Positions 7,188-16,888 of a DNA stretch of 64,000 nt are shown piece by piece (within the stretch, counting starts at the first letter, position 1; the number at the start of each line of letters is the position of its first letter). The notes under the pieces are model-generated. The model ran no database searches. It was not told the DNA's origin and saw only the letters and a list, made by a program, of their open reading frames with translations. The stretch is from assembly GCF_017255415.1 (NCBI RefSeq), contig NZ_JAFJZZ010000003.1, positions 186,001 to 250,000 on the forward strand, in the 5' to 3' direction. The translations under genes were made by a program, and so were the position numbers. Origin of the DNA: Clostridium aminobutyricum (GTDB taxonomy: Bacteria; Bacillota; Clostridia; Peptostreptococcales; Anaerovoracaceae).

Positions 7188-8471
7188 ATGGAAATCGCAG
7201 TATTATTTATATGTATGCTTGGATTGATCATAATTGGAATGCCAATTGGATATGCTATCGGAGCTGCAACTTTGGTGTCCTTGATAGTATATACCGACAT
7301 TCCTCTCATTCTTATAGCACAGAATGCAATAAAAGGTGTCGACTCTTTCCCGTTAATGGCGATTCCATTCTTTATTTTAGCAGGGACATTAATGACACAC
7401 GGTGGAATTGCAAAAAGAATACTGAATTTTGCCAATGTTTTTATTGGCAGAATCACCGGAGGACTTGGAATTGTAACGACAGTTGGCTGCATGTTTTTTG
7501 GAGCCATTTCAGGATCAGCGATTGCAACGACATCTGCAATGGGTTCCATGATGATCCCGGCGATGGAGGAGAAGAAATATGAGAGAAGTTTTGGTGCAGC
7601 AATCTGTGCTTCAGCAGGAACGATCGGGATTATCATTCCTCCTAGCATCCCTTTTGTAGTTTATGGCGTTGTAACAAACACATCCATTGGGGACTTATTC
7701 ATAGCAGGCATTATACCTGGGATATTAATGGGCATTGCATTGATGATTGCTTGCTATATTGTATCCAAGAAAAGAGGTTATGTGGGTGATCATGTCCCGT
7801 TTTCGATGGCTCGCGTATGGACTGAATTCAAAAGTGCAATTTGGGCGTTGCTTGCTCCGGTAATTGTTTTAGGCGGTATATATGGTGGTATCTTTACGCC
7901 GACTGAGGCAGCTGTAATCTCAGTAATTTACTCCTTTATTATCGGAGGCTTTGTATATAAAGAATTGAATCTAAAAAATATAAAACAGGCATTGTTCGAT
8001 ACCGTAGTCATAAATGGAATAACCACTTTCATGATAGGGTTATCAACGGTTTTCTCGACCTATTTAAGCTTGAATCAGATTCCTCAAAAAATAGCCGATT
8101 TCCTCTTAGGTGTAACGGATAATGCGATTTTGTTATTACTGCTTATAAACCTGTTCCTACTGGTGGTTGGGTGTTTAGTTGATAACATCCCTGCCTGTAT
8201 CATTCTGGCGCCTATTCTTCTTCCTGTTGTATCGAACTTGGGAATGTCTCCGATACAATTTGGAATCGTTTTAACGATGAATCTGGCCATTGGATTTGTG
8301 ACACCTCCATATGGACCAAATCTGTTTGTAGCATCATCGATTGCACATATTTCAGTAGATTCCATGTTTAAAAATATTGTACCATTCATTTTAGCACTAT
8401 TTATCGTTTTGATGATTGTTACATATTTCCCAGCGGCATCTATGTTTATGGTTGATATGATGGCAAGATAA
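7188..8471 (+). CDS. TRAP transporter large permease, DctM family
   Basis: This is the 427-aa translocation subunit with about 12 membrane segments. Landmarks are the MPIGYAIG start, the PLMAIPFFILAG block, SGSAIATTSAMGSMMIP, the IIPPSIPFVVYG motif, and FTPTEAAVISVIYS in the second half. It is third in the operon and probably its last gene; a GC-rich stem follows at 8542-8570. Confidence 0.93.
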   Translation: MEIAVLFICMLGLIIIGMPIGYAIGAATLVSLIVYTDIPLILIAQNAIKGVDSFPLMAIPFFILAGTLMTHGGIAKRILNFANVFIGRITGGLGIVTTVGCMFFGAISGSAIATTSAMGSMMIPAMEEKKYERSFGAAICASAGTIGIIIPPSIPFVVYGVVTNTSIGDLFIAGIIPGILMGIALMIACYIVSKKRGYVGDHVPFSMARVWTEFKSAIWALLAPVIVLGGIYGGIFTPTEAAVISVIYSFIIGGFVYKELNLKNIKQALFDTVVINGITTFMIGLSTVFSTYLSLNQIPQKIADFLLGVTDNAILLLLLINLFLLVVGCLVDNIPACIILAPILLPVVSNLGMSPIQFGIVLTMNLAIGFVTPPYGPNLFVASSIAHISVDSMFKNIVPFILALFIVLMIVTYFPAASMFMVDMMAR

Positions 8472-8541
8472 TGAAATGAAATTTAAAAATCTAATAACTA
8501 AAAAGGAAAGATATAAAATTTCAAAAAGAAAACCAGCTAAG

Positions 8542-8570
8542 GAGGCTGTCAACTGATTATTGGCAGCCTC
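8542..8570 (+). terminator. Stem-loop after the TRAP operon
   Basis: GAGGCTG (8542-8548) pairs with CAGCCTC (8564-8570), extended by four inner pairs. No T-run follows, so termination may be incomplete or the stem may only protect the message. Confidence 0.4.
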
Positions 8571-8638
8571 TCTAAGTCTGATTCATTCGTCTGAGTCTTG
8601 TGAGGCTATTCTCCCTTCAAAATAGTAGTTATTTTCAC

Positions 8639-8680
8639 TGATTATTAAAAAATTAATAATTATTAATTTTTTAATAATCA
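8639..8680 (+). promoter_or_regulatory. 42-bp perfect palindrome: double enhancer site for the sigma-54 activator
   Basis: The whole stretch is a perfect palindrome. It can be read as two overlapping copies of ATTATTAA-N4-TTAATAAT (8641-8660 and 8659-8678). Its centre is about 218 bp upstream of the sigma-54 promoter at 8877. Related repeats lie before the other two sigma-54 promoters of the region, which supports an enhancer role over chance. Confidence 0.6.
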
Positions 8681-8876
8681 CAAAAGGATTTTTCCTCCTG
8701 CTATTCTATTATTTCTATTTTCAATATCAATAATTATAATCAGGCCGTATTACTAACTAATATTTTATGAACTTAACGAAGGAACAATTGCACTTTTTAA
8801 ATACAACAATATAAAGAATTAAAATGTGGAATCAAAATAACTTTTCCTTGAATTTTCATTAACAATTTTGGCAGAT

Positions 8877-8892
8877 TGGCATGATTATTGCT
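8877..8892 (+). promoter_or_regulatory. Sigma-54 promoter of the CoA-transferase/dehydratase operon
   Basis: TGGCAT-N5-TTGCT, GG at 8878-8879 and GC at 8890-8891, exactly 10 bases apart. The transcript should begin near 8903, about 40 bases before the first start codon. The rest of the 470-base gap (8472-8944) holds the palindrome at 8639 and AT-rich DNA with nothing else recognised. Confidence 0.88.
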
Positions 8893-8944
8893 CTTGGTTA
8901 TAGGTAAGAGGGTACCTAAAGAACAAACAAGAGGAGGTTTGAAA

Positions 8945-10261
8945 ATGAGTTGGCAAGAGCGTTATAAGAGTAAATTGACAACTTCTAAAGAAGCTGTTAC
9001 GCACATTAAATCTGGAGATACCGTATTGCTGTCCCATGCAGTGTCTGAACCAACTGCATTAGTAGAGGCGATGGTGGAGAATTGCAAAGCCTATAGAGAT
9101 GTGGTGGTATCTCACATGATCTCATTGGGCAGAGGCGCGTATTCAAAACCGGAAATGAGAGAACATTTTCGCTATGTTGGATTATTTACGGATAAAGCCA
9201 CCAGAGCATCCATTCATGAAGGTCAAGGGGACTTTATTCCGGTATATTTCAGCGAGATTCCCGAAATGATTAAAAAAAGAAGGCTTGCTGTTGATGTCTT
9301 TATGGTTATGGTGTCTCCGCCTGATGAAAATGGAATTTGCTGTGTAGGTGTTTCTTGTGACTACACGATGCAAGCAATAAAATCAGCGAAGACGGTAATA
9401 GCACAGATTAATAAATATGTACCAAAAGTAGGTGGGGAGGCATTTGTACATATTGATGAGTTTGACTATATTGTTGAAGTATCAAGCCCATTGCCTGAGG
9501 TCAAGTGGGCAGAAACAACAGAGGCAGACCTAAAGATCGGGCAGTATTGTGCTTCCTTGGTGGAGGATGGCTCTACCCTTCAGCTTGGAATGGGAGGAAT
9601 CCCGAATGCTGTGCTGGCATCGCTGAAAAATAAGCGAAATCTGGGGATACACTCGGAAATGATATCGGATGGCGTAGTGGATCTTTATGAAGAAGGAATT
9701 ATTAATTGCTCGGAAAAATCGATCGATAAAGATAAGATGGTAGTGAATTTCTTATATGGAACAAAAAAGCTCTATGACTTTGTAAACAACAATCCTGCAG
9801 TGGAGCTACGATGTGCAGATTATACAAATAACCCTCTTGTAATAAGAGAAAGTTCGAAGTTTGTATGTATTAATTCTGCAATAGAGGTGGATCTTTGGGG
9901 CCAGGTGAATGCAGGAAGTATCCATGGAAAAATTTTTAGCGGAGTAGGCGGGCAAGTGGATTTTATAAGAGGGGCTGCTATGTCTACCGATGGAAAAGGC
10001 AAAGCGATTATTGCCATGCATGCAACGACAACGAAAAAGGATGGCACTAAAGTTTCGAAAATTGTAGGAAGTCTATCTGCCGGAACGTTGGTTACCACGT
10101 CCCAGCATGATGTGGATTATGTCATTACTGAATTCGGTATTGCTGAATTGAAGTGGAAAACCGTTAAGGAAAGATCGAGAAGTCTGATTGCCATTGCCGA
10201 TCCTGATTTTAGGGAAGAATTAAGCAAGCAATTTGAACTGCGGTTTAATGAGAAATGTTAA
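8945..10261 (+). CDS. 4-hydroxybutyrate CoA-transferase-like acyl-CoA transferase, 438 aa
   Basis: This enzyme transfers CoA from acetyl-CoA or another acyl-CoA to a hydroxy acid, activating it for dehydration. It is a class I transferase of the AbfT/Cat2 branch. The length of 438 equals C. aminobutyricum AbfT, and the catalytic glutamate is Glu238 in GIHSEMISDG, the same position as in AbfT. Other landmarks are VMVSPPDENG (123-130), MQAIKSAKTV, and GVGGQVDFIRGA. ATG 8945 follows AGGAGG (8932-8937); upstream in-frame starts lie inside the sigma-54 promoter and are rejected. It is the first gene of the operon. Its real acid may be 4-hydroxybutyrate, 5-hydroxyvalerate or a 2-hydroxy acid. Confidence 0.88.
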   Translation: MSWQERYKSKLTTSKEAVTHIKSGDTVLLSHAVSEPTALVEAMVENCKAYRDVVVSHMISLGRGAYSKPEMREHFRYVGLFTDKATRASIHEGQGDFIPVYFSEIPEMIKKRRLAVDVFMVMVSPPDENGICCVGVSCDYTMQAIKSAKTVIAQINKYVPKVGGEAFVHIDEFDYIVEVSSPLPEVKWAETTEADLKIGQYCASLVEDGSTLQLGMGGIPNAVLASLKNKRNLGIHSEMISDGVVDLYEEGIINCSEKSIDKDKMVVNFLYGTKKLYDFVNNNPAVELRCADYTNNPLVIRESSKFVCINSAIEVDLWGQVNAGSIHGKIFSGVGGQVDFIRGAAMSTDGKGKAIIAMHATTTKKDGTKVSKIVGSLSAGTLVTTSQHDVDYVITEFGIAELKWKTVKERSRSLIAIADPDFREELSKQFELRFNEKC

Positions 10262-10283
10262 GGAAAGAGAAAGGGGAAAACAT

Positions 10284-11402
10284 ATGAAAGCTTTAAGAAT
10301 CGTTCCATTCATTAAAATATTTGATACCTTTAAGGAGTTTAATGATGAATTCAAGATTGGTAAAGAGGACTTAATCATTACCAATCAATGGTTATATGAA
10401 CCTTATATGATGCCTCTTGGCATTGACACCAATATCATCTTTCAAGAAAAATATGGAGCCGGTGAGCCGTCAGACGAGATGATGGATGCCATGGCAGAAG
10501 AAATGAAAAAATATAAGTTCAATCGAATCATTGCATTTGGAGGCGGTACGATCATAGACATCTCTAAAATTTTTGCGTTGGAACCACCGGTAAAATATAT
10601 TGATTTATTTGAAGGAACCAAGGAACCTGTAAAGATAAAGGAATTGGTTTTAATTCCAACCACTTGCGGTACCGGTTCAGAGGTAACAAACGTTTCTGTC
10701 GCTGAGTTAAAATCAAAACATACGAAAAAAGGGCTGCAGGTAGACCAGTTGTATGGAGATTATGCCGTACTAATACCGGAAACGATCAGAGGTCTTCCGT
10801 ATAAGTTTTTTATTACAAGCTCCATTGACGCACTGATTCATGCGGTAGAAGGCTGCCTTGCACCAACTGCCACCGAATTTGTAGATTTATTTGCCTTACG
10901 GGCTATCCGAATGATTATGGAAGGCTATAAAGAAATTATAAAACATGGCGAAGAAGAAAGACTGAACTATTTAAGAGAGTTTGCTATCGCAGCTACTTAT
11001 GCGGGAGTTGCATTTGGAAATACCGGTACGGCAGCAGTTCATGCCATGTCCTATTCCATAGGGGGTGCATTCCATGTGCCGCATGGAGAAGCAAATTATC
11101 AATTCTTTACAGAAACTTTTAAGGTATATATGAAAAAAAATCCAAATGGAAAAATCCAACGTATAAACGAAATATTTGCAGAAATTCTTGAAGTAGATAA
11201 AGAGGGAGACATCTACGGAGAACTTGAAAAGTTCTTAGGGAAGCTTATTCATAAAAAGCCGTTAAGAGAATATGGAATGGTAGAATCACAGATTGACGAA
11301 TTTACAGACAGCACCATCGAAAACCAGCAAAGGCTGCTGAAAAATAATTATGTATTCTTAGATAGGGATGAAATTCGATCCATATTCGAAAATTTATTTT
11401 AA
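10284..11402 (+). CDS. 4-hydroxybutyrate dehydrogenase-like iron alcohol dehydrogenase, 372 aa
   Basis: This is an NAD-dependent Fe-ADH family enzyme. It closely follows the C. kluyveri 4-hydroxybutyrate dehydrogenase pattern as I remember it: FQEKYGAGEPSDEM, PTTCGTGSEVTNVSVAELK, and a KPLREYGM phrase near the end. Metal ligands Asp182, His186, His253 and His267 are all present, as is the GGGT dinucleotide motif (86-89). The expected reaction interconverts 4-hydroxybutyrate and succinate semialdehyde, or a homologous omega-hydroxy acid and its semialdehyde. The start is ATG 10284 after AAAGGGG; an open frame upstream overlaps the previous gene without a ribosome site. It is second in the operon. 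Confidence 0.85.
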   Translation: MKALRIVPFIKIFDTFKEFNDEFKIGKEDLIITNQWLYEPYMMPLGIDTNIIFQEKYGAGEPSDEMMDAMAEEMKKYKFNRIIAFGGGTIIDISKIFALEPPVKYIDLFEGTKEPVKIKELVLIPTTCGTGSEVTNVSVAELKSKHTKKGLQVDQLYGDYAVLIPETIRGLPYKFFITSSIDALIHAVEGCLAPTATEFVDLFALRAIRMIMEGYKEIIKHGEEERLNYLREFAIAATYAGVAFGNTGTAAVHAMSYSIGGAFHVPHGEANYQFFTETFKVYMKKNPNGKIQRINEIFAEILEVDKEGDIYGELEKFLGKLIHKKPLREYGMVESQIDEFTDSTIENQQRLLKNNYVFLDRDEIRSIFENLF

Positions 11403-11425
11403 TAGTCAGTAAGGGAGGAAAAATA

Positions 11426-12565
11426 ATGGATTTTAGTTATTCAAGAGAACAGCAGATGGTAAAAAAGATGCTGAAAGAGTTTGCGGAAAAAGAAATTGCT
11501 CCTTTTTGTGAAGAGATGGATGCAGAGGCGAAATACCCTTATGAATCGATAGCAAAGCTCGGGCAACTGGGCGTTATGGGCATGCCGTTCCCGGAGGAAT
11601 ACGGCGGAGCAGGCTTGGATTATGTGACCTATGTAATGGCCATTGAGGAACTTTCAAAGGTATGTGGATCCCACGGCGTTATTGTTCAAACGCATAACGC
11701 ATTGTGCTGCTGGCCCATTTTTACCTATGGCACAGAAGAGCAGAAACGAAAATATCTTCCAAAACTGTTATCGGGCGAACAGCTTGGCGCCTTTGGCCTG
11801 ACGGAACCAAACGCAGGTACAGATGCCGCTATGCAGCAAACAAAAGCGGTGGATATGGGAGACCATTGGGTGTTAAACGGAACGAAAGTGTTCATTTCAG
11901 GTGGTGGCATTGCAGACGTTTATGTCATTATGGCTATGACAGATAAAAGCAAAGGAACGAAAGGTATCAGTGCGTTTATCGTAGAAAAAGGCACACCGGG
12001 ATTCACCAGAGGGAAAAAAGAAAACAAGATGGGAATCAGAGCATCTACAGCTGCGGAACTTGTTTTTGAGGATTGCTGTATCCCGAAAGAAAATCTTCTG
12101 GGGCCTCTTGGAAAAGGGTTTAAAGTAGCAATGACCAGCTTGGATGTAGGAAGACTTGGCATTGCAGCTCAAGCGCTGGGGATTGCGCAAGGTGCTTTCG
12201 ACCAGACGGTAGCCTATATGAAACAGAGAAAACAGTTCGGCAGGAGTTTAGACAAATTTCAGGCATTGGCTTTCGAAATGGCCGCCATGAAAACCAGAAT
12301 TGACGGAGCCAGATTTTTACTGTATCATGCCGCGGACAGAAGACAAAATGGATTACCAAGCACAGTAGAAGCCGCAGAGGCAAAGCTAGCCTGCTCGGAA
12401 ACAGCGATGTACGTCACGACAAAGGCGGTTCAATTCCATGGAGGATATGGATATATCAAGGATTATCCGGTGGAGAGAATGATGCGGGATGCAAAGATTA
12501 CGGAAATTTACGAAGGAACTTCCGAAGTGATGAAAATGGTAATGGCCGGAGACATATTTAAATAA
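11426..12565 (+). CDS. Acyl-CoA dehydrogenase / enoyl-CoA reductase, 379 aa
   Basis: This is an FAD enzyme of the short-chain acyl-CoA dehydrogenase family. The catalytic base is Glu363 in EIYEGTSEV. The flavin-binding stretches FGLTEPNAGTDA and the FISGGG region are intact, and the RKQFGRSLDKFQ and QFHGGYGYIKDYPVER signatures are present. Followed directly by etfB and etfA, it most likely reduces a 2-enoyl-CoA using Etf electrons, as AcdB does in the C. difficile leucine pathway. An alternative is a hydroxyacyl-CoA dehydrogenase/dehydratase role as proposed for 5-hydroxyvaleryl-CoA in C. viride. RBS GGGAGG is at 11412-11417. Confidence 0.92.
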   Translation: MDFSYSREQQMVKKMLKEFAEKEIAPFCEEMDAEAKYPYESIAKLGQLGVMGMPFPEEYGGAGLDYVTYVMAIEELSKVCGSHGVIVQTHNALCCWPIFTYGTEEQKRKYLPKLLSGEQLGAFGLTEPNAGTDAAMQQTKAVDMGDHWVLNGTKVFISGGGIADVYVIMAMTDKSKGTKGISAFIVEKGTPGFTRGKKENKMGIRASTAAELVFEDCCIPKENLLGPLGKGFKVAMTSLDVGRLGIAAQALGIAQGAFDQTVAYMKQRKQFGRSLDKFQALAFEMAAMKTRIDGARFLLYHAADRRQNGLPSTVEAAEAKLACSETAMYVTTKAVQFHGGYGYIKDYPVERMMRDAKITEIYEGTSEVMKMVMAGDIFK

Positions 12566-12580
12566 GTAGGAGGAAAAAAC

Positions 12581-13369
12581 ATGAAGATAGTAGTATGTGT
12601 AAAACAGGTTCCGGATACAAATGAGATTAAAATCAATCCGGAGACCGGAACGCTGATGAGAGACGGCGTACCAAGTATTTTAAATCATGATGATGCAAAT
12701 GCACTGGAACAAGCTCTTCGGATTAAGGATTCCAATCCGGATACAGAGGTAGTGGTGGTAACGATGGGACCTCCGCAAGCCAAGGAAATGCTTCAGGAGT
12801 GCATCGCTATGGGTGCGGATGAAACGATCCTTTTGTCGGATAGAGCCTTGGGCGGATCGGATACATGGGCTACCTCCAATGCCCTTGCAGCTGCAATAAA
12901 GAAGATCGGAAGCTATGATTTGATTTTTACCGGGCGGCAAGCAATTGATGGAGATACTGCTCAGGTAGGACCTCAAATTGCTGAAAAATTAGGCCTGCCT
13001 CAAGTGACTTATGTAAAGGAATTCTATATGGAAGGGACGCATATTACCGTAAAAAGAGCGTTGGAAGACGGTTATGAATTGTTGAAGCTGAAAACACCTT
13101 GTGTGCTTACGGCAATCAAAGAACTAAATACCCCAAGATATATGTCCATCAAAGGAATCTTAAAAAGTACCAAAGCGGAAATGAAAGTATGGAGTGCTGA
13201 AGATATCGGAGTCGATCTGAATAAGGTTGGGCTGAAGGCATCACCGACTAATGTATTTAAGTCCTTTACCCCAAAACCAAAGGGAGAGGGTTTGAAAGTG
13301 GAAGGGGATACAGCAAAAGAATTGGCAGGCAATCTGCTTGCTTCCATGCGAGAAAAGCATATTATATAG
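12581..13369 (+). CDS. etfB: Electron transfer flavoprotein beta subunit
   Basis: The 262-aa EtfB starts with [18 protein letters not shown] and has the adenine-nucleotide-loop region [16 protein letters not shown], then [18 protein letters not shown] near 170-187. It forms a heterodimer with the EtfA encoded 14 bases downstream and carries electrons to or from the acyl-CoA dehydrogenase encoded just upstream. Whether this pair bifurcates electrons with NADH and ferredoxin cannot be decided by eye. RBS AGGAGG precedes the ATG. Confidence 0.95.
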   Translation: MKIVVCVKQVPDTNEIKINPETGTLMRDGVPSILNHDDANALEQALRIKDSNPDTEVVVVTMGPPQAKEMLQECIAMGADETILLSDRALGGSDTWATSNALAAAIKKIGSYDLIFTGRQAIDGDTAQVGPQIAEKLGLPQVTYVKEFYMEGTHITVKRALEDGYELLKLKTPCVLTAIKELNTPRYMSIKGILKSTKAEMKVWSAEDIGVDLNKVGLKASPTNVFKSFTPKPKGEGLKVEGDTAKELAGNLLASMREKHII

Positions 13370-13383
13370 GGAGGGAAGAAGAC

Positions 13384-14457
13384 GTGATAAACTTTAATGA
13401 ATACAGAGATGTATGGGTATATACCGAACAAAGAAATGGTAAACTTCTGAATGTAGCGTTAGAACTTTTAGGGGAAGGTCACCGGTTGTCAAGAGAAATA
13501 AGTCCGGATACAAAGGTTTGCGCCGTGCTTGTCGGACATGGGGTAGAAAAGCTTACCGAAGAGCTTTATGCGTATGGTGCGGATACCGTATATTTGATAG
13601 ATGAGCCTTTACTTAAACATTATACGACAGACGGATACGCAAAGGTGATGACTGATGCAATCCATACATATAAGCCGGAAATTGTCCTATTCGGGGCAAC
13701 ACATATAGGGCGGGATTTAGCGCCAAGAATTGCGGCAAGGTTAGATACAGGGCTGACGGCAGACTGTACAAGACTGGATATCAGTACGGCAAATTATATG
13801 GATTATCTGGAAGCAAACACAACGGCAAGTCTCACGGGACTTAATCGGGAAGATGATAGCAAAGCTCTGAAACAAACACGGCCGGCATTTGGAGGAAACC
13901 TGATGGCTACCATTGTGTGCCCTAAAACAAGACCTCAAATGTCCACGGTAAGACCGGGCGTAATGAGCAAGCTTGAACCTGTAAAAGAAGCAAAAGGCGA
14001 ATTAGTGAAGGTAGATGCTCGTTTGACAGAGCAAGATATTCATGTAAAAGTAGTAGAAGTAGTGCGTGAGGCAAAAGAACTCGTGTCATTGACGGATGCT
14101 GAGATTATATGTTCAGGAGGAAGAGGCGTTGGCGATGCTTCCGGCTTTGAACTCATCTCAGAATTTGCGAAAAAAGTGGACGGCGTAGTTGGCGCAAGCA
14201 GAGCGGCAGTAGATTTAGGATGGATGGATCATTCCCATCAAGTCGGACAGACGGGAACAACGGTAAAGCCTAAAATCTATTTTGCATGTGGTATCTCGGG
14301 AGCTATACAACATCTTGCGGGTATGCAGCGGTCGGATATTATTGTGGCTATCAATAAGGATCCGGATGCTCCTATTTTTCAGGTTGCAGATTATGCAATT
14401 GTAGGCGATTTAAAGAAGATCATCCCTGAAATTATTCAGCAGTGGGATGTACAGTAA
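13384..14457 (+). CDS. etfA: Electron transfer flavoprotein alpha subunit
   Basis: The 357-aa EtfA starts with GTG after GGGAGGAAG. The FAD-binding C-terminal domain is clear: [20 protein letters not shown], then [19 protein letters not shown], then [21 protein letters not shown]. No N-terminal ferredoxin domain is fused. It is the partner of EtfB in the same operon. A small AT-rich inverted repeat (14460-14482) follows the stop and precedes the dehydratase genes. Confidence 0.95.
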   Translation: MINFNEYRDVWVYTEQRNGKLLNVALELLGEGHRLSREISPDTKVCAVLVGHGVEKLTEELYAYGADTVYLIDEPLLKHYTTDGYAKVMTDAIHTYKPEIVLFGATHIGRDLAPRIAARLDTGLTADCTRLDISTANYMDYLEANTTASLTGLNREDDSKALKQTRPAFGGNLMATIVCPKTRPQMSTVRPGVMSKLEPVKEAKGELVKVDARLTEQDIHVKVVEVVREAKELVSLTDAEIICSGGRGVGDASGFELISEFAKKVDGVVGASRAAVDLGWMDHSHQVGQTGTTVKPKIYFACGISGAIQHLAGMQRSDIIVAINKDPDAPIFQVADYAIVGDLKKIIPEIIQQWDVQ

Positions 14458-14516
14458 AGTTATATTGTATTATATAATATAATAAACTATGTATCCTATG
14501 AAGAAGGAGAGTAATT

Positions 14517-15743
14517 ATGGAAACGAAAAAAACATCGAAGCAAAGGCTGGGAGAATTGGTCGACCAGCATTATGCAGAAGCCATGCAGGCAAAAAAGGAC
14601 GGGAAGCTTGTTGCATGGGCAACTTCTATCAGTCCGCAAGAACTACTTGAAGCAATGGATATTCACGTTGTATATCCTGAAAACCATGCAGCGGCAATCG
14701 GTGCACGAAAGTGTTCCAGTGAATTTTTAGAACAAGCGGAAGGAAAAGGCTATTCCATTGATATTTGCTCCTATGCCAGGGTGAACTTAGGCTATAAAGA
14801 TATTATGCATTCGGAGGCTTGCAACATACCGGCGCCTGATGTAGTGTTCTGTTGCAATAATATTTGTACAACGGTAGCGAAATGGTATGAAAATTTAGCG
14901 ACCGAGTTGAACATTCCGTTTATTCTCATTGATATGCCATTCAATCATACCTATGAAGCAACGGAACACAGTATTAAGTACATAAGAGGACAAATTGAGT
15001 ATGCCATCACTCAGCTGGAGGAAATTACAGGACGTAAGATGGACTATGATAAACTGGCTGAAGTAATGAAAGTATCGAATGAAACTGCGAAATGGTGGAG
15101 ACAAGCCTGCTTTACAGCGCAGGCAATCCCCTCCCCACTGAACGGATTTGATATGTTTAACTATATGGCGTTGGCTGTCTGTATTCGAGGAAAGAAAGAA
15201 GGCAGGGATCTATTCAAACTTTGGTACGAGGAGCTCGCAGAAAAAGTTCGGCTTGGACAGGGACCTTGGAAGGAAAATGAAGAAGAAAAGTACAGGGTTA
15301 TTTGGGATGGCATTGCCTGTTGGGCCAACCTAAGTCCTTCTTATAAAATACTAAAGAAATATGGCATTAATGTAGTGACGTCATTGTACCCGGATGCATG
15401 GTCAATCTTTTATGAAACAAATGACCTGGAAGGGATGGCAAGGGCCTATACGTATTATCATGCGAATAGAAATGTCGATTATGTATCCGCAACGATGCGA
15501 AAACTTGCGGAAGAGTTTGCGATAGACGGTGTCATTTTCCACTCCAATAGAAGCTGCAAGCTGATGGACTTTACCCTATACGAGCAACAACGCCGCATAG
15601 AGGAGAAAGCGGGCATCCCTTCCGTCATATTTGATGGAGACATGACCGACCCGAGAATATTTTCAGAAGCACAGTATGAGACTAGAATTCAAGCGCTGGT
15701 TGAAATGATGGAAAGAAAGAAAGCTGAAAAGGGGGGAAAGTAA
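14517..15743 (+). CDS. 2-hydroxyacyl-CoA dehydratase alpha subunit, HadB-like
   Basis: This is one half of a [4Fe-4S] heterodimer that removes water from a 2-hydroxyacyl-CoA through a ketyl radical. It is 408 aa, the length of C. difficile HadB, and follows that protein closely (QELLEAMDIHVVYPENHAA, YSIDICSYAR, PDVVFCCNNIC, HSNRSCKLMDF). Probable cluster ligands are Cys84, Cys117 or one of Cys112/113, and Cys347. Known members act on 2-hydroxyisocaproyl-, phenyllactyl-, lactoyl- or 2-hydroxyglutaryl-CoA; which applies here is unknown. It overlaps the beta subunit gene by one base. Confidence 0.9.
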   Translation: METKKTSKQRLGELVDQHYAEAMQAKKDGKLVAWATSISPQELLEAMDIHVVYPENHAAAIGARKCSSEFLEQAEGKGYSIDICSYARVNLGYKDIMHSEACNIPAPDVVFCCNNICTTVAKWYENLATELNIPFILIDMPFNHTYEATEHSIKYIRGQIEYAITQLEEITGRKMDYDKLAEVMKVSNETAKWWRQACFTAQAIPSPLNGFDMFNYMALAVCIRGKKEGRDLFKLWYEELAEKVRLGQGPWKENEEEKYRVIWDGIACWANLSPSYKILKKYGINVVTSLYPDAWSIFYETNDLEGMARAYTYYHANRNVDYVSATMRKLAEEFAIDGVIFHSNRSCKLMDFTLYEQQRRIEEKAGIPSVIFDGDMTDPRIFSEAQYETRIQALVEMMERKKAEKGGK

Positions 15744-16873
15744 TGTCAATCTTAAAAGATACCATTGAAAAGTTGGAACATCGTGCATTAAATCCTGCGG
15801 AGACAATTGCTGCGTCCATTGCAGAAACGGGAAAGGATGCGGTAGGGTGCTTCCCGATTTATACGCCGGAAGAAATCGTATACGCCGGCGGATTTTTACC
15901 GGTTGGCATGTGGGGCGGCAAAACAGAAATAAAGTTGGCGGATAAGTACTTGCAAGGATTCTGCTGTTCGATTATGAGAGCAAATTTGGAACTGGGAATG
16001 AGGGGAACTTATCACTCTTTGAAAGCAGTCATTATTCCCGCTTTATGCGACACTTTAAAATGTATGTGTGAAAATTGGAAAGTTGCGGTTCCGGATATTC
16101 CTATGATTGGATTAGTATATCCTCAGACAAGATGGACAAAGGCGAGCGAAGAGTATTTAATTGCCGAATTTAAAAGAATCAGAACCGATTTGGAAAAAGT
16201 GACGGGCACTCTTATACATGAAGAAAAAGTAAAACAAGCATTCTCACTATATGAAGAGTATAGAGCAGCCATGCGGGATTTTGTAGAAGTTGCAAGGGAA
16301 TACCCGATAACCATCCATGCAAAGACAAGGCATTTAATGATCAAAGCCGGTTATTTCATGGATAAGGCAATCTATACGAGAGAGATTAAGTTAATAACGG
16401 AAGAATTGAAAAAAATGCCAAAAGAAGACTTCGATGGGATTAAGGTGGTGACCACAGGGTACATAGGCGAACCTGTAGAGATTCTGGATATTTTTACGGA
16501 AAATAATATGGCGGTAGTGGCCGATGATATTGCACAGGAATCCAGGCAGTACCGAACAGTTTCCAGAGAGTCAGGAGATGTATGGGAGAGAATGGCAGGA
16601 AGGATTATTGACCAGCGAGGATGTACCTTCTTATGCGAGGAAAAGAAATCCAGAGGGCAGATGCTGATCGATATGGTGAAAGCGACAGGCGCCAAAGCGG
16701 TAGTGGTTTGCATGATGAAGTTCTGTGATCCGGAAGAATTTGATTATCCTGTTTATAAGGCACAGCTGGAAGAGGCGGGAATTCCTATTTTGTATCTGGA
16801 ACTGGATCAGCAGATCGAATCGTTTGAACAGATAAGGACGAGGATTCAAAGCTTTGCTGAAATGGTGGATTAA
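15743..16873 (+). CDS. 2-hydroxyacyl-CoA dehydratase beta subunit, HadC-like
   Basis: This is the second subunit of the dehydratase, 376 aa, similar in length and pattern to HadC (AVGCFPIYTPEEIVYAGG, PVGMWGGKTE, ADDIAQESRQYRT, MMKFCDPEEFDYP). Candidate cluster cysteines are Cys36, Cys74/75, Cys102 and Cys328. It is translated by a stop-start overlap (TAATG) with the alpha gene, as expected for equimolar subunits, and the activator gene follows at once. Confidence 0.9.
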   Translation: MSILKDTIEKLEHRALNPAETIAASIAETGKDAVGCFPIYTPEEIVYAGGFLPVGMWGGKTEIKLADKYLQGFCCSIMRANLELGMRGTYHSLKAVIIPALCDTLKCMCENWKVAVPDIPMIGLVYPQTRWTKASEEYLIAEFKRIRTDLEKVTGTLIHEEKVKQAFSLYEEYRAAMRDFVEVAREYPITIHAKTRHLMIKAGYFMDKAIYTREIKLITEELKKMPKEDFDGIKVVTTGYIGEPVEILDIFTENNMAVVADDIAQESRQYRTVSRESGDVWERMAGRIIDQRGCTFLCEEKKSRGQMLIDMVKATGAKAVVVCMMKFCDPEEFDYPVYKAQLEEAGIPILYLELDQQIESFEQIRTRIQSFAEMVD

Positions 16874-16888
16874 GGAAGGTTGGATAAA

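Noticed and set aside
7019-7648. 209-codon open frame on the minus strand over the TRAP permease genes
   Set aside because: It is antisense to two clear membrane-protein genes; the long frame follows from their codon bias. No ribosome site.
14460-14482. Inverted repeat TTATATT/AATATAA as terminator inside the operon
   Set aside because: AT-only stem, no T-run, and the downstream dehydratase genes fit the same operon.
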